A stretch of DNA of 64,000 nucleotides from Linanthus parryae (Eukaryota > Streptophyta > Magnoliopsida > Ericales > Polemoniaceae), in assembly GCA_023055425.1 (NCBI GenBank), contig JALGPY010000001.1:113069057-113133056 (forward strand), read 5' to 3'. A program made the position numbers and the translations under genes. Shown one piece after another: positions 21,398 through 31,237 of the stretch (position 1 is its first letter; each line of letters opens with the position of its first letter). The notes beneath the pieces were generated by a model that was not told the DNA's origin, did not search any database, and worked only from the letters and a program-made list of their open reading frames with translations.

Positions 21398-21690
21398 AAT
21401 GACTGTCTCAAGGTGTGCTTCTGTCCAATTTTATGTTTTACAAGTCATGTATCTTCCTTTTAAACCTTCAGTGCTTGCAAATCTGCTGTAATAGCTTAGT
21501 TGTAGAGCGTTGTTTGCGTTTCTATCTGATTAGTTTAAGTTTCATCTGATTCTATTCATTTCTGTCCAGTTCTAATTATTTCTATCTGTAGTTTTATCTC
21601 TAAGTTTACAGTTTTATCCATTTCTTTACATTTCTATCCAAGTTTCTGATGGCGGCGCCCTGGGGTCCATTTTTTTGTCTTTTAGCGGGC
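21398..21690. other. 3' flank of GRF ORF with repeated TTTCTATC motifs
   Basis: About eight close variants of TTTCTATC or TTTTATCT occur between 21510 and 21645, at irregular spacing of about 10-30 bp. The sequence then changes abruptly to the LINE fragment. Confidence 0.5.
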
Positions 21691-21736
21691 AAAATCGTGA
21701 TTACTGGTAAAAACCGGCTAAGCTGGTTTCTTTTGG

Positions 21737-22825
21737 GTGGGGCCAGGATGTACTGTAGCCCTAGCCAATTCTTTAGGTAGGTACCTTCGTATTTATTTGG
21801 TTCATGATAAGTTTGATAAGAGCCGTGTTACTGACATTGTCTCGAATATGCAAAAGATATTATCTGGTTGCGAATGCAAACCTATTTCTTTGGCAGGTAG
21901 AGTGGCTCTTGCTAAGAGTGTGCTTGCGTCTTTGCTTTCCTATACAATGCAAGTTCTTCATATGCCGATTAGTATTTGTAAAAATATTGATAAAGTGTGT
22001 AGAGACTTCGTCATGGGGACACTGCTGACAAGAAAAAAACCCATCTACTACAATGGGATATTATTTGTCTCCCCAAAGAAAGAGGTGGGCTTGGAATTAA
22101 AAAAATCCAATATCATGAACCTGGCCCTCCTCACTAAACTTGGCTGGAACCTGATTTTTGACAAGAATTCTTTGTGGTGTGAGATTATGAGGAAAAAATA
22201 CTTGAAAATGGTAATCTTAACACTTTTTCTTCGCCTAGCAGGTCTGTCGTCTGGAGGGAAATTACTAAAACCAAATTTTTTCTTGCTAATAATGTGGCTT
22301 GGAACATTGGTAATGGAAAAAAGTTTGTCTTTTCTGGATGATCAGTGGTGTGGTAATGAGCGTATTGGTAAGGATAAGTTTTCTGATTTCATTGTTAACG
22401 GTTTTTGGAACATGGATAACTGTGATTATGAGATTTATGACATCAATAAAGACATTTTTTTATGTTGTCAACCTACTCATTTTGGAAAGTGACTATACCC
22501 CTTACTGAAAAGTTTCTATAAAGGATCTTTCACTGTGTCTTCTGCTTACAAGTCCATTTATGTGAATGATGTTGTTAACAGTAGTAACAATCGTGGTTTT
22601 TGGATTGCTATTTGGAAGCTCAAAATTCCCAATAAGCTCATACATTTCTTATGGTTACTCAACCATGCGAGATTGATGACAAATAAGATGAGGTACCATA
22701 GAGGCATGAATGATTCTGATTGTTGTTGTTTGTGTGTTTCTGATTGTGCAATTCATGATCATCTGTTCAGATACTGCTCCGACGTGTCCCGAATTTGGAA
22801 GGACATCTGGGGCAGTGACTGGTAG
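21737..22825 (+). pseudogene. LINE-2 ORF2: connection and zf-RVT regions
   Basis: The first open part has LGRYLRIYLVHDKFDKSR and PISLAGRVALAKSVL, the conserved segment just after the reverse-transcriptase core, then the KKPIYYNGILFVSPKKEVG region, ending at a stop at 22490-22492. The second part (22535-22825) is the zinc-ribbon zf-RVT domain with WIAIWKLKIPNKLIHFLWL and the Cys/His cluster (CCCLCV ... HDHLFRYC). The catalytic reverse-transcriptase motifs lie upstream of the truncation and are absent. Confidence 0.8.
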
Positions 22826-22906
22826 CGAAGGAACAATCAGTTTAATCTGTAGGAGTGGATTAATTTCAATACCAAAGTGAAGAGAGATTATGAGGGTGTT
22901 AAACAC

Positions 22907-23088
22907 GAGAAGATATTCAGTACAACAGTGGTATAGCGATGTGGTACCACGGGTGTATTTTATTGGTTGATTGAACATAATTAAGGTTTAGTGATTATTG
23001 ATCTTACCATATTTTATACACCAGCACATGGAAATGTATATAGAAATAAATCATCCGTGGTAGCCACCGTGGTATTGAATATCTTCTC
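22907..23088. mobile_element. Mutator-type MITE, 182 bp, with 9-bp target duplication
   Basis: The terminal inverted repeats GAGAAGATATTCA (left) and its complement at the right extend for about 25 bp with a few mismatches. The element is flanked by the perfect 9-bp direct repeat GTTAAACAC at 22898-22906 and 23089-23097. A 9-bp duplication is typical of Mutator-like elements. It interrupts the LINE-2 ORF2 and is therefore younger than it. Confidence 0.92.
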
Positions 23089-23156
23089 GTTAAACACAAT
23101 ACCCTCTCTCTCTACTCTTTGGGGGATTTGGCTTAAAAGAACCAATTTCATCTTTA

Positions 23157-23660
23157 ATGATGAGCTTTAAGAGTATCCCAGTCAGTGTGCAGAAAATTCA
23201 TAAACAAGACAAGCTCATCCAGGGAGCTTTCTCTTACTCTTTCTCTTTGTCTGATTACCAGTTACTTAATGCTCATTCTAATTGGTGTTCTCCATTTGAA
23301 GGTACCATCAGACTTAATGTTGATGGTTGCTTAAGCCTTGACACCATGAAAGCTGGCATTGGTGGTGTCTTTAGAAGCAGTAATGGTATCTGGATTCTGG
23401 GCTTTCTGTGGAAAATTAGTGCTCGCACAAGTGTTGAACCTGAACTATGGAGTATCTATAGATGTATCACTGTTGGCTTTCATAGAAATGGGAGGAACAT
23501 TGAGATTGAAAGTGACTGTTAAGATGATGTGAAGATCTTCAATGGTGGAAAGGAGGGTCCTGTTGCTATGGCTTTCCAGATTAGAGATGGGAAGTATACG
23601 TTGAACAAAATCAATGGTAACATCAATTTCATACGTAGATGCTCCAATGAGGATTAAGAT
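23157..23660 (+). pseudogene. LINE-2 ORF2: RNase H domain
   Basis: The segment TIRLNVDGCLSLDTMKAGIG followed by GGVFRSSNGIWILGF is the start of the RVT_3 RNase H domain, with the first Asp in NVDG. It continues to IEIESDC and a stop at 23520-23522. Conserved-looking sequence resumes after the stop (DGKYTLNKINGNINFI). A stop in the catalytic region makes it inactive. Confidence 0.75.
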
Positions 23661-23950
23661 TTGGAGACTTGGTTGATATTCCTTATGCTGTGAAAGGTCT
23701 GGTCATCACTGACAGACTTGGAGTTGGAATGTTCATGTAGCTGTTTTGTTTGGTTTGTTGTTTGGTTGTGTTTCATTTTCGATGTAGCTAAACAAACAGC
23801 GGTAATTGTATCTTCTATAACTTATTTAATGTTTTTTTAGGAAATAACACCTTGCATTAATCAAGACTAAGACATTACAAACCCTGATTCCTTTCTAATA
23901 CAATCTCTTAACCAAGAAGGTGGTCAAGTTAACTTCCTTTGCATGAGTTG

Positions 23951-24760
23951 CTAGAAGGTGCGCTGCATGGTTGGAAGAACGGTGGCAGAATACAATCTGA
24001 AAGTCAGTGAAGGATCTCCGCAGGGTGGAAACTTGCTTGATGACATCCCTTGTTTAAGTAATGACTTCTTCCCCAGTCGTTCGGTCAGCTCGAAGAATCT
24101 GTCCTCAGCATGTTTGGCTGATATACCAAACTGAAATGGAGCTCCCTTCCCTGTCACTACATTGCCATCCAAGTCCCTAGCAATCACCCCTATACCCGCT
24201 CTTCGAGACTCGCCACACCAAGCGCCATCGAAATTCACATTTAAGAACCCATTAGGGGGTTTAGCCCACTGATTTTGCAGAGAAGGAAGCAGGTCCTTAA
24301 CTTCTTGTCTGGGTTTTGTTCCGTGATCCAGCTCAGTGATGAAGTCATTTACCTCCTTGCATTTTGGGTCGATGATTTTTTTTTTTTTGTTACGGAACAG
24401 AGAGCTATTTCTAGCTCTCCACAACCACCAAATAGTAACAGCAAATGGAATAACATCACCGGGGCTAAGTTTTTCGAGCCAATGAGTAGCCCTCGTCGAA
24501 AAGTTGCAGGGTTCAACAGATAGAAAGGCCCCATGTTCAGTTTGTTGCCAGACTTCCTTTGCCACTGGACAAGCTCCAAAAACGTGAGTTGTGGCCTCTC
24601 CTTGATTGCCGCAAGCTTTTCAATAAACCTCCACATCAATAGATCCTCTTTGAAGGGTCTCGATAGTTGGAATACCATTGTGGATGCTAAGCCACAAGTG
24701 GTGTTGAATTTTTGGAGGTACTTTTATCTTCTAGATCTTAAATTTAGCTTTCAATGACGA
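23951..24760 (-). pseudogene. LINE-3 ORF2: zf-RVT and RNase H domains
   Basis: The zf-RVT part lies at about 24480-24760 in broken frames. The open frame below it has FAVTIWWLWRARNSSLFRN, then KPPNGFLNVNFDGAWCG and AGIGVIARDLDGNVV of the RNase H domain (first Asp in NFDGAW). The C-terminus reads QFGISAKHAEDRFFELTERLG, where the usual A-E-A-x-A glutamate is shifted, and the conserved ESD/ETD motif is missing. It is a decayed, incomplete domain. Confidence 0.82.
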
Positions 24761-24819
24761 ATTATAAGTACCTTCTGAAGTTTCCGAGTTCTTGAGTCTT
24801 TGTGCTTGTTGATAACCCG

Positions 24820-26325
24820 CCTTCACCGAGTAGTGCCCCATCCTCGAATAGGGCCATAGCAGTTTATCTTCCGTTCTATTTGCCTGTAGGGGAATGCGCC
24901 TCACTTACTCAATATCAATATGAGCAAAGTGATAATGCAATGATTGTAAATTCCAAGACTTATCATCATTAATCAAGTCTTTGACCATTAGTTCTTGACT
25001 GGTAGGTTGAACAAAGAGCTTCAAAGATGGTTCCCGTGGTATCCACTTATCCGCGACGTGAATTTCGCTTCCATCACCCACTCTCCATCGTAAACTCGAG
25101 TTCAATAGTTTCCTACCAAGAAGAATGCTTCTCCACGCATAGGACGGTGCATGACCTAGCTCAGCCTGCAAAAACTCTTTATTCTTGAAATACTTAGCCG
25201 TTAGTACCTTACTAAGTAGAGAATTCGGGTACCTTAGGATTCACCAGCTTTCTTTAGCGAGCATGACATCATTAAATAGCTTCAAATCCTTGAACTCTAG
25301 CCCTCCTTGATCCTTTTGTTGCTGAATACGCTCCCATTTTATCCAGTTGATGCTTCTTTTGTCTTCAACTTTGCTCCACCAAAACTGTCTAATATATTGC
25401 TCCATACGATCACAAACACTATCGGGCAACTTGAAACAAGACATGACATAAGTAGGGAGTGCTTGAGCTATGGCACGAATTAAGACCTCCTTACCCCCCA
25501 TAGAGAGAGATCTCTCCTTCCACCCCTTCAGCTTCGAGACAAGTCTCTCAATCAGATGGGAAAAGGTTATGGCTTTCTTCCTACCCATAGTAGTAGGGAG
25601 ATCCAAATATTTGTCATATTGGGCTACCTCTTGGACACCACAAAGCTCCATAATCTCCTCCTTGACCGCAGCTGGGGTGTTGGTAGAGAAAACAATAGCT
25701 GACTTGATAGGTTTAGTTGTTGACCCGGAGCTTTACGGTAGAGATCAATAATATTCATCAGTGTGGTGATACTCTCCCTGTTAGCCTGTGTAAAAAAGAG
25801 ACTATCGTCAGAAAAAAATAAATGGGAGACCACTTGTCCTCCCCTAGAGGCAAAGACTCCGCCCAAGTCCCCTTCATCAACTGCAGCCGATCTCGATCTA
25901 GACAATAATTCACTGCAAAGGAGAAAAAGATAAGGGGAAAGAGGGCACCCCTGTCTTAATCCCCTCTCGGGAGTTACTTGGCCCATAACCGAACCATTCC
26001 TGACAAAACTATATGACACTGTAGTCACACAATTCATAAGCGAAGCAATTAAACGAGGCCAAAACCCATGTGAAACATGGTTTCCTTGAGAAACTGCCAT
26101 TCCACCCTGTCATAAGCCTTACTCATGTCAACCTTGAGAGCTAAGCAACCCTCCTTACCCCTTTTCCTCGTCTTCAAGGAGTGAATCACTTCAAAGATTG
26201 TGAGAATGTTGTCCGAGATAAGTCGACCTGGTACAAATGCGCTCTGATTTTCCGCAATAAACCCATGGAGCACAGTTTTGAGACGGTTTGCTATCGCCTT
26301 CGAGACAAACTTGTGAATAACATTA
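24820..26325 (-). pseudogene. LINE-3 ORF2: reverse transcriptase and connection region
   Basis: Reading from the right, ENQSAFVPGRLISDNIL and LALKVDMSKAYDRVEW carry the first catalytic Asp. GLRQGCPLSPYLFLLCSEL is motif B-like, and FFSDDSLFF replaces the usual FADD by FSDD. The thumb follows (LPTTMGRKKAITFSHLIERL, 25560-25620) with GGKEVLIRAIAQALPTYVMS, then the connection region GGLEFKDLKLFNDVMLA. Frame changes near 26060 and 25640 and stops break it. The zf-RVT start (APSYAWRSILLGRKLL) lies at 25100-25160. Confidence 0.88.
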
Positions 26326-26348
26326 CAGAGAATAACTTATTTAATGTT

Positions 26349-26731
26349 GGTTAAAGCAATTAAACAGTGTATCATAAGTGGATGGCGTAACAATTTTGAC
26401 GATATAAATATTTATGTGTTTGCTTAAGTAAATACAAAGAGTTTGTAGTGCAATTGAATGGTTAATTTTTTTGAGGAGAATCGGATGGTTCGTTTTACTT
26501 TGAGCCGAGACTATTTAATAAATAATGGTTTTTTCCAAAAATAATATTTGTTAAGCCATATGGTTAAGCTTTTTTTTTTTTTTTTTGATTGAGAAACAGT
26601 TAAGCTTTTTTGACTACATTCATATATACATATATGTTTCTTTTATGAACTATTTAATGAACTAAACTAAAAAATCTGAATCTATTATCCCCGGCCTGCG
26701 TATCGTAAATGAGCCCATACATAGCTAGTAG
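26349..26731. repeat. Dispersed repeat, copy 2 (middle part)
   Basis: This continues the repeat that ends at 23833 before LINE-3 and resumes at 27507 after the hAT MITE. It aligns with 11780-12110. A T-run of more than 15 bp at 26571-26586 is a local difference from copy 1. Confidence 0.7.
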
Positions 26732-27506
26732 TAGGGCTGAGCACGGGTCGGGTCGGCCGATTTTTTTGGCACTACAGCACCCGACCCGACCACATCGGGT
26801 ATGTAGAACCTCGCCCCGTCCCCAATCGGAGCAATAGTGAAACCCGATGTTTTCGGGTTCGTCGGGTTCGGCCGGGTTCCGTCGGGTCGGACCGGGTTCG
26901 GCAAGAGAAAAACAAATCAAGCACAATCGAATACACAGAGAGGAATCTACAGATAGAGGCAATCGAATATACAAGTAGGTCGCCGTCGCAGCAGCCGCAG
27001 CCTTCGTCGTCGTTGTCGCCGTCGCATTCTCGTCGTCGCCGGGAAGAGAAGAATCAGACGTTGACCGAGGGGAGGGCTGTCGCACCATAGTCGTTCTCTT
27101 TGTGGGTCGATTTGGTTTGGATGAGCATGGACTTATCGAAATGAATCAGTTCTCTCTGTGGTCGCTCTCTGTACTCCCTCATCTGGAGATCCCCCTCGTC
27201 TCTCTTTCTCTTTCATCTATCTTTCTCTATCTTTCTCTCTCATCTATCAGATAATTAGGTCCTTTTGTTTGACAATAATAGGTGGTGGGGTACTATATTT
27301 ACGGGAGGTGGGTAGTGGGTACATAAAAATCGGACGAGTCGGTTAAATTCGGGTCAACTAGTTTGGTACCCGTGCCCCACCCGATTGTTGGCGGGTTTGG
27401 GTTAAATAAACCCATACCCAATCATTAAAACGGTTCTTTTTATCTTTTTCGATCGGTTCGGCCCGGACCGGTTTGCGCGGGTTGGGCGGGTTTCTGCTCA
27501 CCCCTA
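26732..27506. mobile_element. hAT-type MITE, 775 bp, with 8-bp target duplication
   Basis: The ends TAGGGCTGAGCA and, as reverse complement of the right end, TAGGGGTGAGCA are typical hAT termini. The perfect 8-bp repeat GCTAGTAG flanks it (26724-26731 and 27507-27514). The interior is unusually GC-rich near both ends, with CGGGTCGGGTCGG-like runs, and has a CT-rich stretch at 27170-27245. It has no transposase, so it is non-autonomous. Confidence 0.93.
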
Positions 27507-27644
27507 GCTAGTAGCTACATTGCTGAGGAAACAAACCAAGCCCAACTTAATTGTCAAAAAGTTGGTTCAAAACCTTATTCTCCACGCACCTTTAAGAAGA
27601 AAGAGACGTTGCTTCATGTGTCTTGTTTATGTTAGTTACTTGAT

Positions 27645-27893
27645 CTGTTTCTTCTCTTTCTTCCATTTTTGTGTTTTACCACTATTTATTGGACCGCTTT
27701 GACCCGATGATTTGATTAGCAATACGATGCAATTTTTTGGTAAATTTTCATGGTGTTGTACGGTAAACTTTACTCTACAACACTACGAAAAATTACCGAA
27801 AAATTGTATCATTTTACTATCCAAATCATCGGGTCAAAGTGACATATCTACGGATGAAAAAGTCAAAACTGATAGAAAGAGAAGAAACATACC
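27645..27893. mobile_element. Stowaway-like MITE, copy 1
   Basis: The ends share CTGTTTCTTCTCTTTCT (left) and, as reverse complement of the right, ATGTTTCTTCTCTTTCT. The inner palindrome CTTTGACCCGATGATTTG is mirrored by CAAATCATCGGGTCAAAG about 120 bp later. It is the same family as the element at 30535-30789. The superfamily assignment rests on the better-kept ends of that second copy. Confidence 0.65.
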
Positions 27894-28823
27894 AGATTTG
27901 AAAGTGCCAAGTGAAATCGAAAAAATATTTCTGACTCAGGTATGAAAGATGCAGCCAAATTGAAACCCAAATGGTGATATTTTTGAGCCCCGAGTCTTTA
28001 CTATTGTCATGACAGTTTATCAGAATCTAGAATCTTATCAATCCTTATACACAGCTCCAACCATCCAGCTCACTGCTCAAGTAGAAATGAGATGGAATAA
28101 ACTACAACACGATAGAATATATCTTGATCGAACTCACCCCTCGTTTCAATAAATAAAGAAGCCCAACTCTTGAAACAAATCCAAAACAGACTCCTAAACC
28201 CTAAGCAAACAGTCCTACTGCCACTTATTGAGTATTGGTATTTAAAATTTTCTTTGCCTGCTCTTTGTTTTGGTGTCATGCTGGACTTTGCTTCTTTCAA
28301 GTTAAATTACTTTTAATCGTTCTGTTCCTTATAATAAGTGTAGAAGTGAAGGACATGCTGAACACATCACCAGTATCACAATATCTCGTTGTTTATAAAA
28401 TCCTTTTTAGGGCTTCCTTAAATGTTACTCATGATCCTCGAGCGTTCTGCTTAGCCGATTTTTTTATTAAATGAGTAATTGAATCGAGTAGGTTTTGAAC
28501 ACTTTGTTCATCCAAGCTTGAATAGTTTTATGGGCTTTGGTGGAGAGAAAATGCGCAACATTGGCCCTTATCTGATTATATCTGGCTTTAAATCTAGGTC
28601 AGGAATACTGTACTCCCTTTTTAATTCATCGAAAAAGTTAAGCTACAAACAAAATGAGGATTTCAATTTCACAAATCACACATCTCCATATCATTGAGAA
28701 CAAAGCATGAAAAGGTGCTTGTAGCTGACCTTACAATTATTTGCACCGATCCATTTTTTATGGAATGAAAGGATATCTGTAGGATCTATACCTTCTTGAA
28801 ATCTATATAACTGATTACCGCAG
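27894..28823. other. Intergenic sequence, nothing recognised
   Basis: No gene, RNA or element with terminal repeats could be supported here. Short open frames at 28235-28474 and 28479-28697 have no domain and look like chance. Confidence 0.5.
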
Positions 28824-28909
28824 CTAGGGTGGTAGCTCAAGTGGTAAAGCGTTGGAAGCCCTTGCATGAGGTCCCGGGTTGAAACTCAGTTGACGACAAA
28901 ACAATTTCT

Positions 28910-28911
<2 letters not shown>
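28824..28911 (+). mobile_element. tRNA-derived SINE
   Basis: The A box GGTAGCTCAAGTGGTAAAGC lies at 28831-28850 and a B box GGGTTGAAACTC at 28877-28888, the internal promoter of RNA polymerase III. The segment cannot form a complete tRNA cloverleaf, and the B box differs from the tRNA consensus. It runs directly into an AT microsatellite, as SINE tails often do. Confidence 0.7.
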
Positions 28912-29004
<93 letters not shown>

Positions 29005-29009
29005 CACAC
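28912..29009. repeat. AT microsatellite followed by a short AC tract
   Basis: About 82 bp of uninterrupted AT dinucleotide (28912-28993) is followed by GACACACACACACACAC. It probably grew from the SINE tail. Length is likely to vary between individuals and between assemblies. Confidence 0.97.
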
Positions 29010-29311
29010 TTGATTACCTATTCATTATGAAATAAACCAAACATGTGTAAGCTTATCTAGCTACCACAAATGTTGTGTCCTGGAATTGGGTAACCTGCTC
29101 AAGGCTTCATCTAATGGCGGATTCCACCAAACCGAGAAAATCAATTATTTTCGATCCTTTTAGCTTTACATTCATTGACAAATAGTAGGGAAATTTAGAT
29201 GTTGAAATTAGTGGCAGAATGCGGCTTAAATAAAGGTACATATATATACCCCCATTTCACTATAGATTTCTTTAATTTTGTTTTAATTGGAGAACAGGAT
29301 TCATATACTAA
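29010..29311. other. Intergenic sequence, nothing recognised
   Basis: About 300 bp without a gene or element I can support. It ends in the TAA target duplication of the next MITE. Confidence 0.5.
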
Positions 29312-29745
29312 GAGCATGTTTGGTTCCAGCTTAAAATCTCAATAATCTGATGAAAATAATCTGGGGTGAATAAGCTGGCTGAAATTATAATCTGAAAACT
29401 GTTTGGCATGCACTGAAAATCTTGAATTAAAATTTGATTGTGTTTGGCAACACTTGCAGCTTTTACTATCAAATTTACAAAAAAATGTCATTATTTGAAC
29501 TTATGATACGTCTAAGATGTTACGCGTTTGCACAAATTAACAATTCGTGCATTAAAGAGATAGTAGAGTATGGTATTTCAGACACCATACCTAAAAAATC
29601 TCCAAAATCGGAGATTATATAATCTGCAGATTATTAGCCAACTTAAATTAAAATCTGACTCGAAAAATCTACGAAACAAACGAGATTAAATTTTTTGGCA
29701 GATTTTAATCTCAAATGAGATTAAAATCACGAACCAAACAAGCAC
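29312..29745. mobile_element. Harbinger/Tourist-like MITE, 434 bp
   Basis: The left end GAGCATGTTTGGTTC and the reverse complement of the right end, GTGCTTGTTTGGTTC, are 15-bp inverted repeats. TAA is duplicated at 29309-29311 and 29746-29748. Both features are diagnostic of PIF/Harbinger MITEs. It has no coding capacity. It lies 36 bp from the 3' end of the PMEI gene and may supply part of its 3' UTR. Confidence 0.9.
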
Positions 29746-29781
29746 TAATAGTTGGGACACCATACAAGAACATTAAAGAAC

Positions 29782-30339
29782 TTACTTTTGGTGAAGCAAC
29801 ATAAAAGAAATGGACAAGATAATATCTCCATATATCATTGGATAGTTGTTTTCAGTTGTAAGCGGAGATGGTGAGGATCCAAACTTTCTTTCACATTTGG
29901 TGCCAGTGTCAACAATAATGGCTCCTATGAAATTGAGGCCCTCATAATCATGGAAAATAAGACGGTCTACTGCTCTTACGCACTGGATTCTGGAAAAATC
30001 GTATAACTCTAAACACTCGTCGAGATGTTGCTTTAATGAAGGGTCTTTGGCTTGGGTAAGCAACGATTTAACCTTATTGGAGATTGCTGTCAAGTTTGGT
30101 AGGGTCTTCTGCAATGCAACAACTGTCAAGTTTCTAAGATCATCTGTGTCACTGCGAGGATCAGAGTATAGAACTTGCTCACATGCCGGGGGCTCCCTCG
30201 TTTGAGCACATACTTCTGGAACCTTTGTTGCCATTACAATGCTAGATCCTGTAAAAGAATGCATAATTAATAACACCAACAGAGATAGTAGCATAGGAGT
30301 CTTCATGGCCGAGTTTGAGATGTTTTGTTGCACCATCAT
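29782..30339 (-). CDS. PMEI-domain protein (putative invertase or pectin methylesterase inhibitor)
   Basis: This intact intronless gene has 185 codons. After a signal peptide (LLSLLVLLIMHSFTGSS) the mature part has the four-Cys helical-hairpin pattern of the family: PEVCAQTREPPACEQVL near residue 42, then LDECLELYDFSRIQCV and GTKCERKF. Family members are secreted and block cell-wall or vacuolar invertase or pectin methylesterase; which of these cannot be told here. The last 20 residues are hydrophobic (GDIILSISFMLL), unusual for the family. The third Met (MKTPMLL, codon 12, 30304-30306) may be the true start, since it gives a compact signal peptide and the TATA box is very close to the first ATG. 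Confidence 0.88.
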   Translation of the reverse strand: MMVQQNISNSAMKTPMLLSLLVLLIMHSFTGSSIVMATKVPEVCAQTREPPACEQVLYSDPRSDTDDLRNLTVVALQKTLPNLTAISNKVKSLLTQAKDPSLKQHLDECLELYDFSRIQCVRAVDRLIFHDYEGLNFIGAIIVDTGTKCERKFGSSPSPLTTENNYPMIYGDIILSISFMLLHQK

Positions 30340-30355
30340 CTGTATACAAGACCGA

Positions 30356-30368
30356 GATATATTTATAC
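30356..30368 (-). promoter_or_regulatory. TATA box of the PMEI gene
   Basis: On the minus strand GTATAAATATATC ends about 17 bp upstream of the first ATG. With transcription normally starting about 30 bp downstream of a TATA box, the first ATGs would lie at the transcript's very 5' end. This favours the Met at codon 12. Confidence 0.55.
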
Positions 30369-30534
30369 TGCAATCACATTAAATGCGAATAAAGTAAATC
30401 AGGGTGTGGCATGTCGTTTAATAATTGTTCAAGTGAAGACCGGTGTCCTCAAACAAAAAAGTACCATCGATGTGCCATTTGACTCAATTAAATCTTCGAT
30501 TCATTGAATTAATTTTCACCATTAACTAGTAATA

Positions 30535-30789
30535 CCTCCGTTTCTTCTCTTTCAACATAGGTTGACTTTTTTATACGTATCTGGGTCACTTTGACACGGT
30601 GATTTGGATTGTAAAAAAAACGATGTAATTCTTTGACAAATTTTTTCGTAGTATTGTAGAGTCAGGTTTACTCTACAAGATCATGCAATATTACAAATTC
30701 GTCTATTGTTTTGCTAACAAAATTATTGGGTTAAAGTGACTAGTGAATAGTGTCAAAAAGTGAAGTAAGCTGAAGAAAAGAAACAAAGG
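30535..30789. mobile_element. Stowaway-like MITE, copy 2
   Basis: The ends CCTCCGTTTCTTCTCTT and, as reverse complement of the right, CCTTTGTTTCTTTTCTTC resemble the CTCCCTCCGTT termini of Stowaway elements. TA flanks both ends (30533-30534, 30790-30791). The interior matches the copy at 27645-27893, including TCACTTTGACnCGGTGATTTGG. It lies 0.2 kb upstream of the PMEI gene. Confidence 0.75.
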
Positions 30790-31237
30790 TAGTACTGAAT
30801 AGTGTCAAAATGTTCGGATTATTTGAGCAACACGTTTACTACAACTATGTAAGTCGGGTAAAAGAATTCACTCTCTCCTGTCGATCCCAAGTCATTACAC
30901 TCGATCGACTACAATCACATGTCGTTATCGTGTGCCTACTGGTCCGTTCTAGTAGGCTAACGACAAGCACGGAAACAGTCATGTCGATCCACCGTTGCAC
31001 GAAACAGTCGTATCTCGCCTACCGAATCTACCCACAATTGCCAATCCAAACATGTCTCTAGTCAGTCTCGATGATACGGGATTGATGTTCAAGTCTCATC
31101 CTAGTTAGTTAGAATCATTTTCGTAAATTCGCTAACTAAGCAGTGTTTTTGGTTAATTACTCCATTAACACTGCGTATTACGCACAATACATGAACAATT
31201 GAATTAGAATAAAGATAACTTTAAGCATGAATCAACT
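30790..31237. other. Left part of older repeat sequence entered by element D
   Basis: The sequence ends in CAACT (31233-31237), the left target duplication of element D. Its continuation is at 56789. CTCTCCTGTCGATCCCAAG and the ACTCGATCGACTAC segments resemble LTR sequence of plant gypsy elements. It may therefore be the distal part of the LTR of the gypsy derivative at 58-62 kb. That is inference. Confidence 0.35.

Larger units (their letters stand above)
21690..23816 (+). mobile_element. 5'-truncated L1-type LINE fragment (LINE-2)
   Basis: Only the 3' part of ORF2 is present, and it is split by an inserted MITE at 22907-23088. The order is reverse-transcriptase thumb/connection, zf-RVT region, RNase H. 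The 5' edge is approximate, and no poly(A) tail was seen at the 3' edge, which joins the dispersed repeat copy 2. It is not closely similar to LINE-1, so it is a separate family or an older copy. Confidence 0.75.
23834..26331 (-). mobile_element. 5'-truncated L1-type LINE (LINE-3) with 17-bp target duplication
   Basis: The insertion lies between two exact copies of ATAACTTATTTAATGTT (23817-23833 and 26332-26348). The short T-run at the left is the remains of the poly(A) tail, so the element reads on the minus strand. It contains most of the reverse transcriptase, the zf-RVT region and RNase H of ORF2, but no ORF1 or endonuclease, as expected for incomplete reverse transcription. It split the dispersed repeat copy 2. 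Confidence 0.95.

Noticed and set aside
26571..26612. Small insertion flanked by GTTAAGCTTTTTT
   Set aside because: The flanking match consists mostly of T-runs and can arise by slippage, so I did not call an element.
28824..28905. Possible tRNA gene
   Set aside because: A-box and B-box motifs are present, but no acceptor-stem pairing or clean anticodon arm can be formed, and it ends in an AT microsatellite. It is better explained as a SINE.
28824..29009. Minus-strand ORF of alternating Ile and Tyr
   Set aside because: It is only the translation of the AT microsatellite.
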